Positions 25,369 to 34,271 of a stretch of DNA of 64,000 nucleotides are shown in pieces. The notes below the pieces were generated by a model. The model did no database searches. It saw only the letters and a program-made list of their open reading frames with translations, and was not told the origin of the DNA. The translations under genes were made by a program, and so were the position numbers. This DNA comes from an uncultured Allomuricauda sp. (GTDB taxonomy: Bacteria; Bacteroidota; Bacteroidia; Flavobacteriales; Flavobacteriaceae): positions 1,116,001-1,180,000 of the forward strand of contig NZ_CANMOO010000001.1 of assembly GCF_947499585.1 (NCBI RefSeq), given 5' to 3'. The number at the start of each line of letters is the position of its first letter. Position 1 is the first letter of the stretch.

Positions 25369-26331
25369 TTAATTTTCTGTTAGTTTTATGATTTCGCCTG
25401 AAGAAATTTCCAATAAATGTATCTCCGCCCCTTCTTCAAAACTAGTGTTGTATGCTACATGTTTTAAGTCTTTGTCAATGGTAGTAAACATAATCCCTTT
25501 ATAGGGAACAATGCCCAACTCCTTTAAATCATTTCCCTCCAAATCCTCTAAAAAGAGAGTAGTTGAATCTTCATTTTCTACCGATTTTATTGCATGCCCC
25601 CCTGTTATGAATTCACCTTCCAGCTTTGGAATGTCAAGGGTACTCTTTGTTTTTAAATCGAACAATTGTTTTGTTACAACATAATTTTCCAAATCGTCTA
25701 TTCTATTGACATAAAGTTTGCCATTCTCGGTCATATGCGGCCTATTTGTTCTTCCGTTTTCGGTAAGCCGTTCTACTTTACCTCCTTTGGCGTAATATGC
25801 ATCTGGAGTAAATCCCTCTTTTGGCCAATGAAAGAAAAAATATCCCTCACCGGATAAATCCCATGAAGTAAACATATGAAAACCATTTTCGGTCACTTTT
25901 GCAAGTTCTTCAAGGCTATTTCCATCGGTGGTTACTGCCATAATCTTTGCACCATCGTCCACAAAATTTGTGTAAGCAATTTTTTTTCCATCTCGTGACC
26001 ATTTAGGCTCGGTGTGAAAACCAATTGAGTCTAAAGTGGAAACCTCACGTAGATTACCGCCATCCAAATCTGAAATAAAGATCCTGGCCTTATTTTGAGC
26101 CCCGTCAACATAGGAATAGTAAGCAATTTCTGGGCCTATCGGGTTAAAGCTAGGCCCTAAATCTGGTGTCCCCGTTTTCTCTTCCTTCTTTTTTACCAAT
26201 GTGGAATCTACTATTGAACCATCTTGCTCTTCAACTTGACCAGAACTTATTTTTTGTTTGCATGATATGGTCATCAAAGAAATTACAAGTATTACGGTCA
26301 ATTTGTTTTTGATTTTATTCATTGTCAACAT
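25369..26331 (-). CDS. TolB-like PD40 propeller lipoprotein
   Basis: The 320-residue lipoprotein (lipobox TISC, Cys24; an alternative ATG at 26322 is equally good) has repeated strands of the TolB type: PEIAYYSYVDGAQNKARIF, PKWSRDGKKIAYTNFVDDG and RPHMTENGKLYVNRI. It is a periplasmic sugar- or protein-docking propeller of unknown partner. The broken hydrolase gene begins 11 bp downstream, suggesting that the pair once formed an operon like the esterase-PD40 pair at 19965. Confidence 0.8.
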   Translation of the reverse strand: MLTMNKIKNKLTVILVISLMTISCKQKISSGQVEEQDGSIVDSTLVKKKEEKTGTPDLGPSFNPIGPEIAYYSYVDGAQNKARIFISDLDGGNLREVSTLDSIGFHTEPKWSRDGKKIAYTNFVDDGAKIMAVTTDGNSLEELAKVTENGFHMFTSWDLSGEGYFFFHWPKEGFTPDAYYAKGGKVERLTENGRTNRPHMTENGKLYVNRIDDLENYVVTKQLFDLKTKSTLDIPKLEGEFITGGHAIKSVENEDSTTLFLEDLEGNDLKELGIVPYKGIMFTTIDKDLKHVAYNTSFEEGAEIHLLEISSGEIIKLTEN

Positions 26332-26509
26332 TTTTTGGGCAATCTATACAGGAAAATAGTTTTATGGTAGCGGATTGTGATAAACAGGCCATATTGTGAT
26401 TAGTTGGAGGGGTATTCTGATTTTCACCCCAAAAAAGAAAATTGGTCACATTGTCCTATTAAAGATGCTTTTACGGTCCTACTTTGGGATGAATTAAAAT
26501 TTATATTCC

Positions 26510-27028
26510 ATGAAAAAAACAATGAGCAAAGAGTGCTTTACACTATTATTGGTGCTTTCATTCTGTTATTCCAAAGCACAAGTCAAAAAAGAAAATATAT
26601 TGACTGCCTGGGACGGCATGACGAAAATGGTAGTGGAAACTGCCAAAGCAATGCCCGAAACACATTATAGTTTTAAACCAACAACTGAGCTACGGGATTT
26701 TGCTGAACAAATGGCACATACTTCTGGGGCCAATTATCTTTTTGCATCGGTGGTTAAATTGGAGACACCGGACCCTAGTCCTATAACAGATACCAAGGAA
26801 AAAAAGGAGGTAATTGCCCAAATGGAAAATTCTTTTGCTTTCATTCGATCAGGAATTCAAAAACTTAGTGTAGAAGATCTTGCCGAGGAAATCGAATTTT
26901 TTGGTAACAAAATGTCAAGGCTACAATCTATTTTAATAATGACCTCCCATCTTCAACGAGAGCATGGCAAGACTACAATTTATGCAAGGTTAAAGGGTGT
27001 TGCACCGGGACCATCGGGTGGTTGGTAG
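26510..27028 (+). CDS. DinB-superfamily protein, exported
   Basis: The 172-residue protein begins with a signal-like hydrophobic stretch (about 5-23, ending YSKAQ) and continues as a DinB four-helix bundle: LRDFAEQMAHTSGANYL carries the first metal-ligand His and HLQREHGKTTIYARLKG the later pair. DinB proteins bind a divalent metal and act in thiol transfer or stress. The exported form is seen in several Bacteroidota. It is convergent with the lipoprotein that follows without a gap. Confidence 0.8.
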   Translation: MKKTMSKECFTLLLVLSFCYSKAQVKKENILTAWDGMTKMVVETAKAMPETHYSFKPTTELRDFAEQMAHTSGANYLFASVVKLETPDPSPITDTKEKKEVIAQMENSFAFIRSGIQKLSVEDLAEEIEFFGNKMSRLQSILIMTSHLQREHGKTTIYARLKGVAPGPSGGW

Positions 27029-27532
27029 CTAATTTTGGGTTTCTTCCTTGTAGCCGGCTGAGACCACTTCACGCTGGATAATATATTCAGAGCCATTATA
27101 ACAAAGTTTGGAATTTCCGACTGGAATGGTTTCTTTCGGTTTCACCGTATAAAGTCGATGGATTTCTTTGGCGGGATTTCCAGGAAAATTAAAAGTCACT
27201 TTGACCGCTGTTTTTATGGTCATATCGCCCTCGGTACTTTGCAATGCAACTCCATTGCCACAACCATTGGGATCTAGGTTGATTAAACTAACTTTTTTTG
27301 ATGCATCTTGACCAAAAACTTCTCCATGATAATCGATGCCATATTCATTTTCCTCATGTAACAGATAAAAAATTTCCTGATAGGATAGTTCGCTGATGTC
27401 CTTAGGTTTTATCTCCGTTTTGGCATCGTCATTTATGGTTTCCCTTTTTCCATTTTTACAGGAAAGGAACAAAAGAAAAACTAGCAAACCGAATGTGTAA
27501 ACGTATCTCATCATCTTAGAAAATAAAAACAT
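27029..27532 (-). CDS. Lipoprotein of unknown function
   Basis: The 167-residue protein has an N-terminal signal ending in a lipobox LFLSC (Cys25). A later ATG at 27514 would make an equally typical signal. The mature part has a charged linker followed by a compact domain with two Cys residues (GCGNG, SKLCYNG), possibly paired. The family is not recognised. It is convergent with the DinB gene and divergent from the sensor kinase at 27575. Confidence 0.6.
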   Translation of the reverse strand: MFLFSKMMRYVYTFGLLVFLLFLSCKNGKRETINDDAKTEIKPKDISELSYQEIFYLLHEENEYGIDYHGEVFGQDASKKVSLINLDPNGCGNGVALQSTEGDMTIKTAVKVTFNFPGNPAKEIHRLYTVKPKETIPVGNSKLCYNGSEYIIQREVVSAGYKEETQN

Positions 27533-27574
27533 GAATTAATTCATTTTTATACCTTAGAAAGGTAAATTGATAGT

Positions 27575-28681
27575 ATGCTGAAGCAACTCTTCCAAAGTTA
27601 TAAAAATTTGCCCATTGCTTTTGGTAAAATGGGAGTTGCCGTTTTTATTGTGTGCTGTTTTTTTATTGCAAAAGAATATACCAGCCACTTGGTCAATGAT
27701 TACAATTTTCCCTTTAGTTGGTTGTTCATCAGTTTAAAAATATCAGTCAATTATACATTGTGGCTGATTCTGGCACCATGGATAGGAAGCATTACAAAAA
27801 AAATAACTTCCAAGAGAAAAACAATACTTGGTTGGATGGGCATAATAGCTTGCATTGTGATTATTTCGGCGCTTCACAGGGCCTTGTCCACAAAAGTTTA
27901 CGATTTGGTCTATTTTATGGATACGGGATATATGAAGAATTTTTTTGGCCCCAACGGAATCGTTGCCTTGGCAGTGGGTAGCTTTTCGAGCTTGATCGAG
28001 CAATTGGTCATCATTGCCTTATTTTTAGGGGCAGACTACCAAAAACAATACCTTAAAAATCAACAAGCTCTAATAAATGCCCAAATCAATACGCTACAGA
28101 TGCAGTTGCATCCGCATTTTCTTTTCAACACCCTTCACTCCATTTCCTCCATGATTGATATAGACACTCAAAAAGCCCAAAAAATGTTGACCAAAATAGG
28201 GACCTTGCTCAGGAGCCTACTGGAAAACGAAATGGAGCAGATGACCACTATAAAGAATGAGATAGAATTCATCAAACATTACTTGGATTTGGAACAAATC
28301 CGATACATTGATAAAATGCAAATTGAATATATAGTCCCCAAAGAACTGCTAGGTGCAGAAATTCCCAATATGATATTGCAGCCTTTGATAGAGAATGCCA
28401 TTAAATATGGAGTGGTGACTGCCACGAAATATGGAAAAATCACCATTGAAATTGAAAAGGTATTTGAGGAGACCCAAGGGGTGGAACATGTAATGATGCA
28501 AGTATCAAATACCTTGGAAGAAAGCAGTCAATTAGTGATGGAAAAGGGAACCGGTTTAGGGCTTAAAAATATTAGAAAGCGACTTGAAGGGATTTATGGG
28601 AATCTCTTCAAATTTGAATTTGGTCTTACACATTCCGAATTATATATAGCCAAAATTTCCCTTCCCTTTAAGACGATTTAA
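27575..28681 (+). CDS. LytS-class sensor histidine kinase
   Basis: This 368-residue membrane kinase has four hydrophobic helices in the first 150 residues and no large sensor domain. The His_kinase region carries the phospho-acceptor His181 in LHPHFLFNTLHS, followed by a HATPase with the N-box NAIKYG and a G-box GTGLGLKNIRKRL. Its stop codon directly abuts the response regulator ATG at 28682, so the two are co-translated. The signal sensed is unknown. Confidence 0.92.
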   Translation: MLKQLFQSYKNLPIAFGKMGVAVFIVCCFFIAKEYTSHLVNDYNFPFSWLFISLKISVNYTLWLILAPWIGSITKKITSKRKTILGWMGIIACIVIISALHRALSTKVYDLVYFMDTGYMKNFFGPNGIVALAVGSFSSLIEQLVIIALFLGADYQKQYLKNQQALINAQINTLQMQLHPHFLFNTLHSISSMIDIDTQKAQKMLTKIGTLLRSLLENEMEQMTTIKNEIEFIKHYLDLEQIRYIDKMQIEYIVPKELLGAEIPNMILQPLIENAIKYGVVTATKYGKITIEIEKVFEETQGVEHVMMQVSNTLEESSQLVMEKGTGLGLKNIRKRLEGIYGNLFKFEFGLTHSELYIAKISLPFKTI

Positions 28682-29452
28682 ATGAAACTGCGTTGTATTA
28701 TAATCGATGATGAGTACCTGGCAAGACAACGTGTGCTCAAATTACTGGAAAAGCACCGTAATGTTTTGGTTGTGGCAGAGTGCAGAAATGGGAAAGAAGC
28801 TATTGAAAGCATTAAACTAAAAGAACCCGATTTTATTTTCCTCGATGTCCAAATGCCAGATTTAAATGGTTTTTCCGTGTTGAACAGACTTGATAAGGTT
28901 CCTTATGTTATTTTTACTACTGCCTATGATTCCTTTGCGCTCAAAGCCTTTGAGGTCAATGCGGTGGATTACCTATTAAAACCGTTTGACCAAGAACGGA
29001 TGGATACCTCTCTTGAGAGAATGATATCACTTAAGAAAGCTGACAAAACCTACGAATTGCGTAATATATTGGACAATCTTTTCAAGGAACTTAAGCAAGA
29101 TGGAGGTGTAAACCACCGAACCGACTTCACAATCAAAAAAAATGGAAGATTGTTGCATGTTGATACTGAGGATATCATATTTATGAAGTCAGAAGGCAAT
29201 TATTTGGAACTCCACACAGATTCGGAAAAGCACCTTTATAGGGCTACCATGAACGCCATAGAAAATGAACTATCTGCCAAAGAATTTGTACGAGTTCATA
29301 GATCTTTGATGCTTAACAAGAGATATATCCAGGGTTGTTTTTATTTGAGCAATTCCTACTACAAAATCAAGCTTAAAACTGGTTTGGAATTTACTTCAGG
29401 GAGGTCTTATAAAACCAATATTATATCTTATCTGGAGGAAATTGGTGGGTGA
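28682..29452 (+). CDS. LytTR-type response regulator
   Basis: The 256-residue regulator has a receiver domain (Asp55 in FIFLDVQMPDLNG, conserved Thr in FTTAYDSFA, Lys in LLKPFDQERM) and a LytTR DNA-binding domain (from about 152, with DIIFMKSEGNYLELHT and FVRVHRSLMLNKRYI). It is partner of the kinase immediately upstream. The PD40 gene starting 118 bp downstream on the same strand may be a target or part of the operon. Confidence 0.93.
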   Translation: MKLRCIIIDDEYLARQRVLKLLEKHRNVLVVAECRNGKEAIESIKLKEPDFIFLDVQMPDLNGFSVLNRLDKVPYVIFTTAYDSFALKAFEVNAVDYLLKPFDQERMDTSLERMISLKKADKTYELRNILDNLFKELKQDGGVNHRTDFTIKKNGRLLHVDTEDIIFMKSEGNYLELHTDSEKHLYRATMNAIENELSAKEFVRVHRSLMLNKRYIQGCFYLSNSYYKIKLKTGLEFTSGRSYKTNIISYLEEIGG

Positions 29453-29569
29453 TTCCCAACTCTTGAGCGTTATTTTATCAACAAACTTTCTCAAATTTCA
29501 CAGTTTATCACAAAATGTGTTTCCATTTGCAATTGCTCAATTAATTTGTGGCAAAATGAATTCTGATTT

Positions 29570-30592
29570 ATGAATTTTTCCAAAAACGCATTGAGCATTA
29601 CTAAACCATTCTGTAGGGATATAATTCAGTTGTTTCCCTTGATAATCGTTCTGCTATTTAGCTTTTCATCTTCTGGACAACATCAAGAACGTGAACGCAT
29701 CTATTTTGATTCAGAAATAGGGAATAAAAATGTAGCCTCTTTTGAAATATTCTCAGTTTACCCAGATGGAAATGGATTGAAGCAGCATACTTTTGATGCT
29801 GTTCCCAGAAGAGCCAATAGCTCACCTAAATTTTCTCCTGACGGAAAACATGTGATTTTTGGTACGTATAAGTACGGAGGATATAAAATAGCCATTGCCA
29901 ATAGTGATTTTACCCAGCAACGCAAATTTACCATAGGTCCTCATTATACTTATGTTGGCTCTTGGTCTCCTGATAGCAAAAAAGTAGCCTATAATAAAGT
30001 GGACACAAAAAGGGCTCCATATTTTCAAGGTGATTTTGAGATTTTTGTTATGGATTTGGAGCGATCAACAGATGAAAATATCTCAAACACCAAAGGGTCC
30101 GACTTTGGTCCCCAATGGTCCAGTGATGGAAAAAAAATCTTATTTGGCTCTGACAGGTCGGGAAATTCTGACCTCTATATAATGGATGGGGATGGGAAAA
30201 ATATCAAAAATATTACCAATACCCCTAAGATTGATGAGTTTGGTTTCTCCTGGTCCCAGAAAGGAGACAAAATTGCCTTTCATGTAATACATCGGGATGC
30301 CAAAAGTAAATATATAGATTTATATACCATGAATGCGGATGGAACCCAAAGAAAAAATCTCACCAACAATCAATCCGCAAAACGAAATCCTTTTGTTCCA
30401 TATTATGCTGGCGCTCCACCCATATTTTACGGATCTTCTTGGTCAAAAGATGGAAAAAGAATCGCCTTTTCGTCCAAAAGGAATTCTAGTAATTTCCAAA
30501 TATTCATCATTGAGTCAAATGGAGAGAGGCTTGAACAATTAACCCATAATACCGTCAACAATGTATTTCCGTCATGGTATACTGAAAGATGA
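29570..30592 (+). CDS. TolB-like PD40 propeller, exported
   Basis: The 340-residue protein has an N-terminal hydrophobic signal (about residues 17-37, ending SSSGQ) and five or more PD40 blades, e.g. SPKFSPDGKHVIFGTY, SWSPDSKKVAYNK, PQWSSDGKKILFGSDRSGN and SWSKDGKRIAFSS. It resembles the C-terminal propeller of TolB. It follows the LytTR pair, and a gene-free stretch with repeats begins right after its stop. Confidence 0.88.
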   Translation: MNFSKNALSITKPFCRDIIQLFPLIIVLLFSFSSSGQHQERERIYFDSEIGNKNVASFEIFSVYPDGNGLKQHTFDAVPRRANSSPKFSPDGKHVIFGTYKYGGYKIAIANSDFTQQRKFTIGPHYTYVGSWSPDSKKVAYNKVDTKRAPYFQGDFEIFVMDLERSTDENISNTKGSDFGPQWSSDGKKILFGSDRSGNSDLYIMDGDGKNIKNITNTPKIDEFGFSWSQKGDKIAFHVIHRDAKSKYIDLYTMNADGTQRKNLTNNQSAKRNPFVPYYAGAPPIFYGSSWSKDGKRIAFSSKRNSSNFQIFIIESNGERLEQLTHNTVNNVFPSWYTER

Positions 30593-30643
30593 GAGTCAAG
30601 TAAGTACCGTAGTTTGGTAAGCGAAGTGGATTGTAGTAATACA

Positions 30644-30655
30644 TTATGTAAAATA
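30644..30655 (-). repeat. 12-mer TATTTTACATAA, reverse copy 1
   Basis: The + strand reads TTATGTAAAATA, extended by GAA to a 15-mer identical with the right-hand copy at 39230-39244. The 12-mer occurs four times forward and twice reversed, all within 30600-39300. Confidence 0.7.
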
Positions 30656-30759
30656 GAAACTAAAGAAAAGTTTCTAGGAACACAGCGAGTAGCAAGTGCT
30701 CAGAAATTTTATTTTACTCACAAGCTTATTTAATTGTACATTTTAATTTATCAACTACA

Positions 30760-30786
30760 GAGGGATATTTTACATAATAGAATTAT
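30760..30786 (+). repeat. 27-bp direct repeat, left copy (contains the 12-mer)
   Basis: The repeat starts GAGGGATATTTT and ends TAGAATTAT. It is identical to 39142-39168, 8.38 kb away, with the 12-mer TATTTTACATAA at 30766-30777. It may mark the left boundary of an inserted segment. Confidence 0.75.
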
Positions 30787-30836
30787 AGCTATCAAATGGA
30801 TTTATCCCTTAAAATACAAACAATAGCATTTGTACT

Positions 30837-30993
30837 ATAATGTTCTGCGTTATGTAACTTTGCTTTGGCAAAACAAAGTATTTGGTTCTACATGTGCTTT
30901 AAATTTTTCTTCTAAAAAGTTTCTTCCCAAAAAGGTAATGGAAAACTTATTAACTGACCGACGGTAGGAGGGAAGGCAATGTGTGTGGAATGG
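30837..30993 (+). repeat. Duplicated intergenic block, copy 1 (157 bp)
   Basis: This block and 34052-34205 share a 24-bp identical left end (ATAATGTTCTGCG then TTATGTAACTT), a diverged AT-rich middle, and a 59-bp right end with two mismatches (30935-30993 against 34147-34205), including GACCGACGG and GGAGGGAAGGCAATGTG. In both cases an unrelated gene starts about 65-105 bp later. Confidence 0.8.
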
Positions 30994-31095
30994 GAATAAA
31001 TTGACCAGTATCAAAATGTTTTGATTTTTTCAAACAAATTCTTTTGAAATTCTGTAATTTGGAATACTTCCCCCAGAAGAAATTTTAATATCTAA

Positions 31096-33105
31096 ATGAG
31101 CGCTGACAACAATCAATCAAATGATTCCCAAAAAACAACAACACGGGAAACATTGATTGACAGACTGACCAAAGAAATTGAGTCTAATCTAAATAACGAC
31201 CAATTCGGAGTTGATAGTCTTGCACAAGCGGTCGGTATGAGCCGATCTAGTCTTCATCGGAAATTACACAAACAACTTGGTATCTCGACAAGCCAATTTA
31301 TCAGAGAGTATCGATTAAAAAGAGCCATAGAAATTCTGAGGCTAGAAGACGTAACGGCTTCAGAAGTTGCTTACCGAGTTGGCTTTAGCAGTGCGACTTA
31401 TTTCAATACCTCTTTCCATAAATTCCATGGATATACCCCTGGTGAAGTTAAATCAAGAATTCCCGCTGAAATCGAAGAACACAGCGAAAGTTACACTACG
31501 AAAAAAGAGCGTGATTTAAATACTGAAACGGCTGTATCAAAATCTAAAAAAAATGGTTTCAAGAATATCCTGATTCTTGCAACACTTCTCATATTCGGTG
31601 CCATCGCTGCTTTCTATATTTACAACACTTCTGCAAGTGAATCGGTTCAAACGTATGAAAATAATGCTATTAATGAAAAATCGATAGTCATTCTACCTTT
31701 TAAAAACTGGACAGGCGACCCCGATTTGGAATATATTTCAGATGGTATGACCGATGCGGTGACCTCAAGACTTACAAAGGTTAACGCTATTGAAAAAGTG
31801 ATTCCGTTTACTTCAGCGTTACAATACAAGTCGACAGAAAAACCTATCAATGAAATCGCCAAGGAGTTAGGTGTTGCGAATCTTCTTCAAGGAAATCTTC
31901 AACTTTCCGGGAATAAAATCAAAATTAATCTACAATTGATTCATGGCCGTTCCAATGTGCATCTTTGGTCCGAAGAATACACGAGGGAATGGAAAAGCGA
32001 CGAAATTTTTGAAATGCAGGCCGAAGTGGTCGAGGCAGTTGCCAGAAATATGAAGGCTACCATCTCTGAAAACGAGTTGGTCGCTATTAAAAAAATACCA
32101 ACTAAAAGTAAACAAGCATATTCCTATTATCTTCAAGGAGAGTTTCAAAAGCAAAAAGGAAACGAACTATCATATTCAAATGCTATCAACCTTTATGAAA
32201 AGGCAATTGCAGCAGATTCGATTTTTGTAGAACCTTATATAGACATGGCTAATGTTTGGCATATGGGCGGATCAGTTTGGGGTTTTTATGATCAGCAAAT
32301 GGCTTGGAGTAATGCAAAGGTATTACTACAACAAGCTCTGAAAATAGAACCAGACAATCAACGAGTAGCCGAAGAACTTAATACAGGAAGGTTTTTTTAT
32401 GATTGGAATTTTGAACTTGTAGAACAGTCTTATAAAAATATAGTGAGCAATTCTGTAAATGACAAGCCGTCTGTTATTTCACTTGATTATCCCATTAAAA
32501 CCGGAAGACCTGAAGAAACCCTTAAGGCAGTTGAACGTTTTAGCATCAATGACCCTTCAAATGTATTTTATCCGTTTTTTAGAGCAGAGGCAATGTTTTA
32601 TTTGGGTTCTGCTAATGAAGCTAGGGAATTATTAACCCAAACGGACCCACTGTATAACGGCAACTGGTTTTATTTACGAGAGTCTGCAAAACTGTATTAC
32701 TACCTAGGCGAATATGAAAAGTCAAAGGTTCAACTTGGAAAAATATTATCGCAATTTTCAGATTACCCACCCATATTGATGTGGTTGAATGCTGTATATG
32801 CTCAAATGGATGGCGATTCTGAACTTACCAGCACCCATTTGACAGAACTATACACCAGTTACTTTGCAAATTCATCAGGCAGCCCCGCTTGGTTTTTGGC
32901 GATGTACTATTGTACTGTAAAGGATTATGAAAAAGCTCTTGATTGGCTCCAAAAATCCTATGACAGACATGAGGTAGAAATGACTTGGCTAAGAGAAGAA
33001 CCTTTGTTAGCCCCAATTAGAAAAGATCCACGCTACAAAGATCTCTATGAAAAAGTTGGGTTTTCCAGTATCGGAATACCGATTAAAACCTCTTCAGAAA
33101 ATTAA
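31096..33105 (+). CDS. AraC-type HTH membrane regulator with TPR domain
   Basis: The 669-residue protein has a cytoplasmic AraC-type DNA-binding domain (about 13-116, with SLHRKLHKQLGISTSQFIREYRL split over the two HTH motifs), one TM helix (about 156-176), a TolB-N/FlgO-like periplasmic domain (about 197-330, from SIVILPFKNWTGD), and a run of TPR-like repeats to the C-terminus (about 340-650). This one-component architecture is common in Bacteroidota. The duplicated block lies 102 bp upstream. Confidence 0.88.
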   Translation: MSADNNQSNDSQKTTTRETLIDRLTKEIESNLNNDQFGVDSLAQAVGMSRSSLHRKLHKQLGISTSQFIREYRLKRAIEILRLEDVTASEVAYRVGFSSATYFNTSFHKFHGYTPGEVKSRIPAEIEEHSESYTTKKERDLNTETAVSKSKKNGFKNILILATLLIFGAIAAFYIYNTSASESVQTYENNAINEKSIVILPFKNWTGDPDLEYISDGMTDAVTSRLTKVNAIEKVIPFTSALQYKSTEKPINEIAKELGVANLLQGNLQLSGNKIKINLQLIHGRSNVHLWSEEYTREWKSDEIFEMQAEVVEAVARNMKATISENELVAIKKIPTKSKQAYSYYLQGEFQKQKGNELSYSNAINLYEKAIAADSIFVEPYIDMANVWHMGGSVWGFYDQQMAWSNAKVLLQQALKIEPDNQRVAEELNTGRFFYDWNFELVEQSYKNIVSNSVNDKPSVISLDYPIKTGRPEETLKAVERFSINDPSNVFYPFFRAEAMFYLGSANEARELLTQTDPLYNGNWFYLRESAKLYYYLGEYEKSKVQLGKILSQFSDYPPILMWLNAVYAQMDGDSELTSTHLTELYTSYFANSSGSPAWFLAMYYCTVKDYEKALDWLQKSYDRHEVEMTWLREEPLLAPIRKDPRYKDLYEKVGFSSIGIPIKTSSEN

Positions 33106-33299
33106 ACCTTCAAATTATCTTTTCAACATCATTTAAAGATTCTGCATCATAATTTAAATTCATGGACAAAAGCTTAACAAGCTTGCCACATGATTGTTAG
33201 GTAGCGTCTATCCCTTATTTCCATCTTTGGATTATTCAAATGTGAGGTGCCAGATACGCTTGCGCTTCAATTAAAAAATAATCACTAAAATCAATTCTT

Positions 33300-33803
33300 A
33301 TGAAATCAAAAGTAACACTAGTTAGTATGATGGTATTGGCGCTTTTCACAACAAGTTGCACGGCACAATCAGAAATGGCACCCGTAGATTTATTAAACGA
33401 TGAATTTCCTGAATCAAAACAAGAAATAATGGAAACCATCGGCACAATTGCACAAAGTCTTAAAGACGGCGATATGGATAAGTTGATTTCCCTTCACGCC
33501 TACAGCCCAAAGTTCACCGAATTTAATAAGGGAGAACCCCGTGTTGGTAGTGCAGGTAATGAGACCTATGAACGTGAAGTTTTCGGTGCACTTACCGAAG
33601 TTGTGAAATTTGATTCTAGAGACCTGCAAATAGCTGTCTATGGTGAAGTCGCTAACGTAACCTTTCATTCTGATTTTCATTTAAAATTCGGTGAAGACCT
33701 TGTCGTGGTAAATGACCAAATATCCTTGCTATTCTTAAAAACAAGTGACGGATGGAAAATTGTTGCCGAGCACCATTCTCCTTTAAAGAAAGAAGAAAGT
33801 TAA
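33300..33803 (+). CDS. SnoaL/DUF4440-like small lipoprotein
   Basis: The 167-residue lipoprotein (lipobox TTSC, Cys20) has a single NTF2-like fold: an N-terminal helix (EIMETIGTIAQSLKDGDMDKLISLH), then strands ending WKIVAEHHSPL, the segment typical of SnoaL/DUF4440 proteins. The function is unknown; such domains bind small molecules. It lies 194 bp after the HTH-TPR gene and before a strong hairpin. Confidence 0.75.
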   Translation: MKSKVTLVSMMVLALFTTSCTAQSEMAPVDLLNDEFPESKQEIMETIGTIAQSLKDGDMDKLISLHAYSPKFTEFNKGEPRVGSAGNETYEREVFGALTEVVKFDSRDLQIAVYGEVANVTFHSDFHLKFGEDLVVVNDQISLLFLKTSDGWKIVAEHHSPLKKEES

Positions 33804-33902
33804 ATTCAGACTAATTCATTTAAACTATTCAATCAATACATTAAAGATTGTATTAAATCATAGTATGGGAATCAACTATAATTTACCAACCTATTTTATA
33901 AT

Positions 33903-33943
33903 TAACAAAAGTGATTGTCTACTATTGGCAATCACTTTTGTTA
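33903..33943. terminator. Bidirectional terminator-like hairpin
   Basis: TAACAAAAGTGATTG at 33903-33917 pairs perfectly with CAATCACTTTTGTTA at 33929-33943 around an 11-nt loop. It has flanking A- and T-rich arms, and sits 100 bp after the SnoaL-like gene. It could act in both directions. Confidence 0.65.
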
Positions 33944-34030
33944 CACATACAGATTCTTAGCGGCATCACAATTTGGCATAGGAATTCGCTGAAATAACTT
34001 ATAACTTATCGCTATTTGATATAACGTCAA

Positions 34031-34056
34031 ATTATGTTTCTTTTTTGAAACATAAT
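34031..34056. repeat. Hairpin at the edge of duplicated block copy 2
   Basis: ATTATGTTTC at 34031-34040 pairs with GAAACATAAT at 34047-34056 around a TTTTTT loop. Its right arm runs into the ATAATGTTC start of the block, giving a second inverted repeat ACATAA/TTATGT (34050-34070). Confidence 0.6.
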
Positions 34057-34205
34057 GTTCTGCGTTATGTAACTTGAGCTTTGGTTAAAAGCGAAAGTTG
34101 TTACAATCTTCCTTAATTTTTTTCTTTCTAAAAACTTCCTAAAAATGTAATGGAACACTTATTAACTGACCGACGGCAGGAGGGAAGGCAATGTGTGTGG
34201 AATGG
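34052..34205 (+). repeat. Duplicated intergenic block, copy 2 (154 bp)
   Basis: This is the second copy of the block at 30837-30993, with an identical left 24 bp and a right 59 bp with two mismatches. It ends 66 bp before the HNH gene. Copy 1 and copy 2 frame a 3.2-kb stretch with the HTH-TPR and SnoaL genes. Confidence 0.8.
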
Positions 34206-34271
34206 AAAAGTAAATAATATGGTTACATAAGATTTTCTGTTTAATGATTAATTTTAGAATAACTTAGGGCT

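Larger units (their letters stand above)
30593..31095. other. Gene-free stretch with left boundary repeats
   Basis: There is no convincing ORF in 503 bp. The stretch contains the reverse 12-mer TTATGTAAAATA (30644-30655), a 27-bp direct repeat (30760-30786), a short hairpin TACAAA/TTTGTA (30815-30834) and the first copy of the roughly 155-bp block (30837-30993). This stretch and those around 34000 and 38700-39250 share the same repeats. Confidence 0.7.
33804..34271. other. Gene-free stretch between SnoaL lipoprotein and HNH gene
   Basis: These 468 bp contain a 15-bp-stem terminator-like hairpin (33903-33943), a 10-bp-stem hairpin (34031-34056) and the second copy of the duplicated block (34052-34205). 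No gene is seen. Confidence 0.6.

Noticed and set aside
25369..26331. True TolB of the Tol-Pal system
   Set aside because: It is a lipoprotein with no Tol/Pal neighbours and lacks the TolB N-terminal domain; only the propeller resembles TolB.
26404..26670. An 88-aa + strand ORF before the DinB gene
   Set aside because: It overlaps the start of the DinB frame in another frame, and its residues look unlike a protein; the DinB frame has recognisable motifs.
33903..33943. Hairpin as an attC-like site
   Set aside because: The stem is perfect, with no bulges, lacks the TATTTTACATAA right end and follows a gene, so a terminator is more likely.
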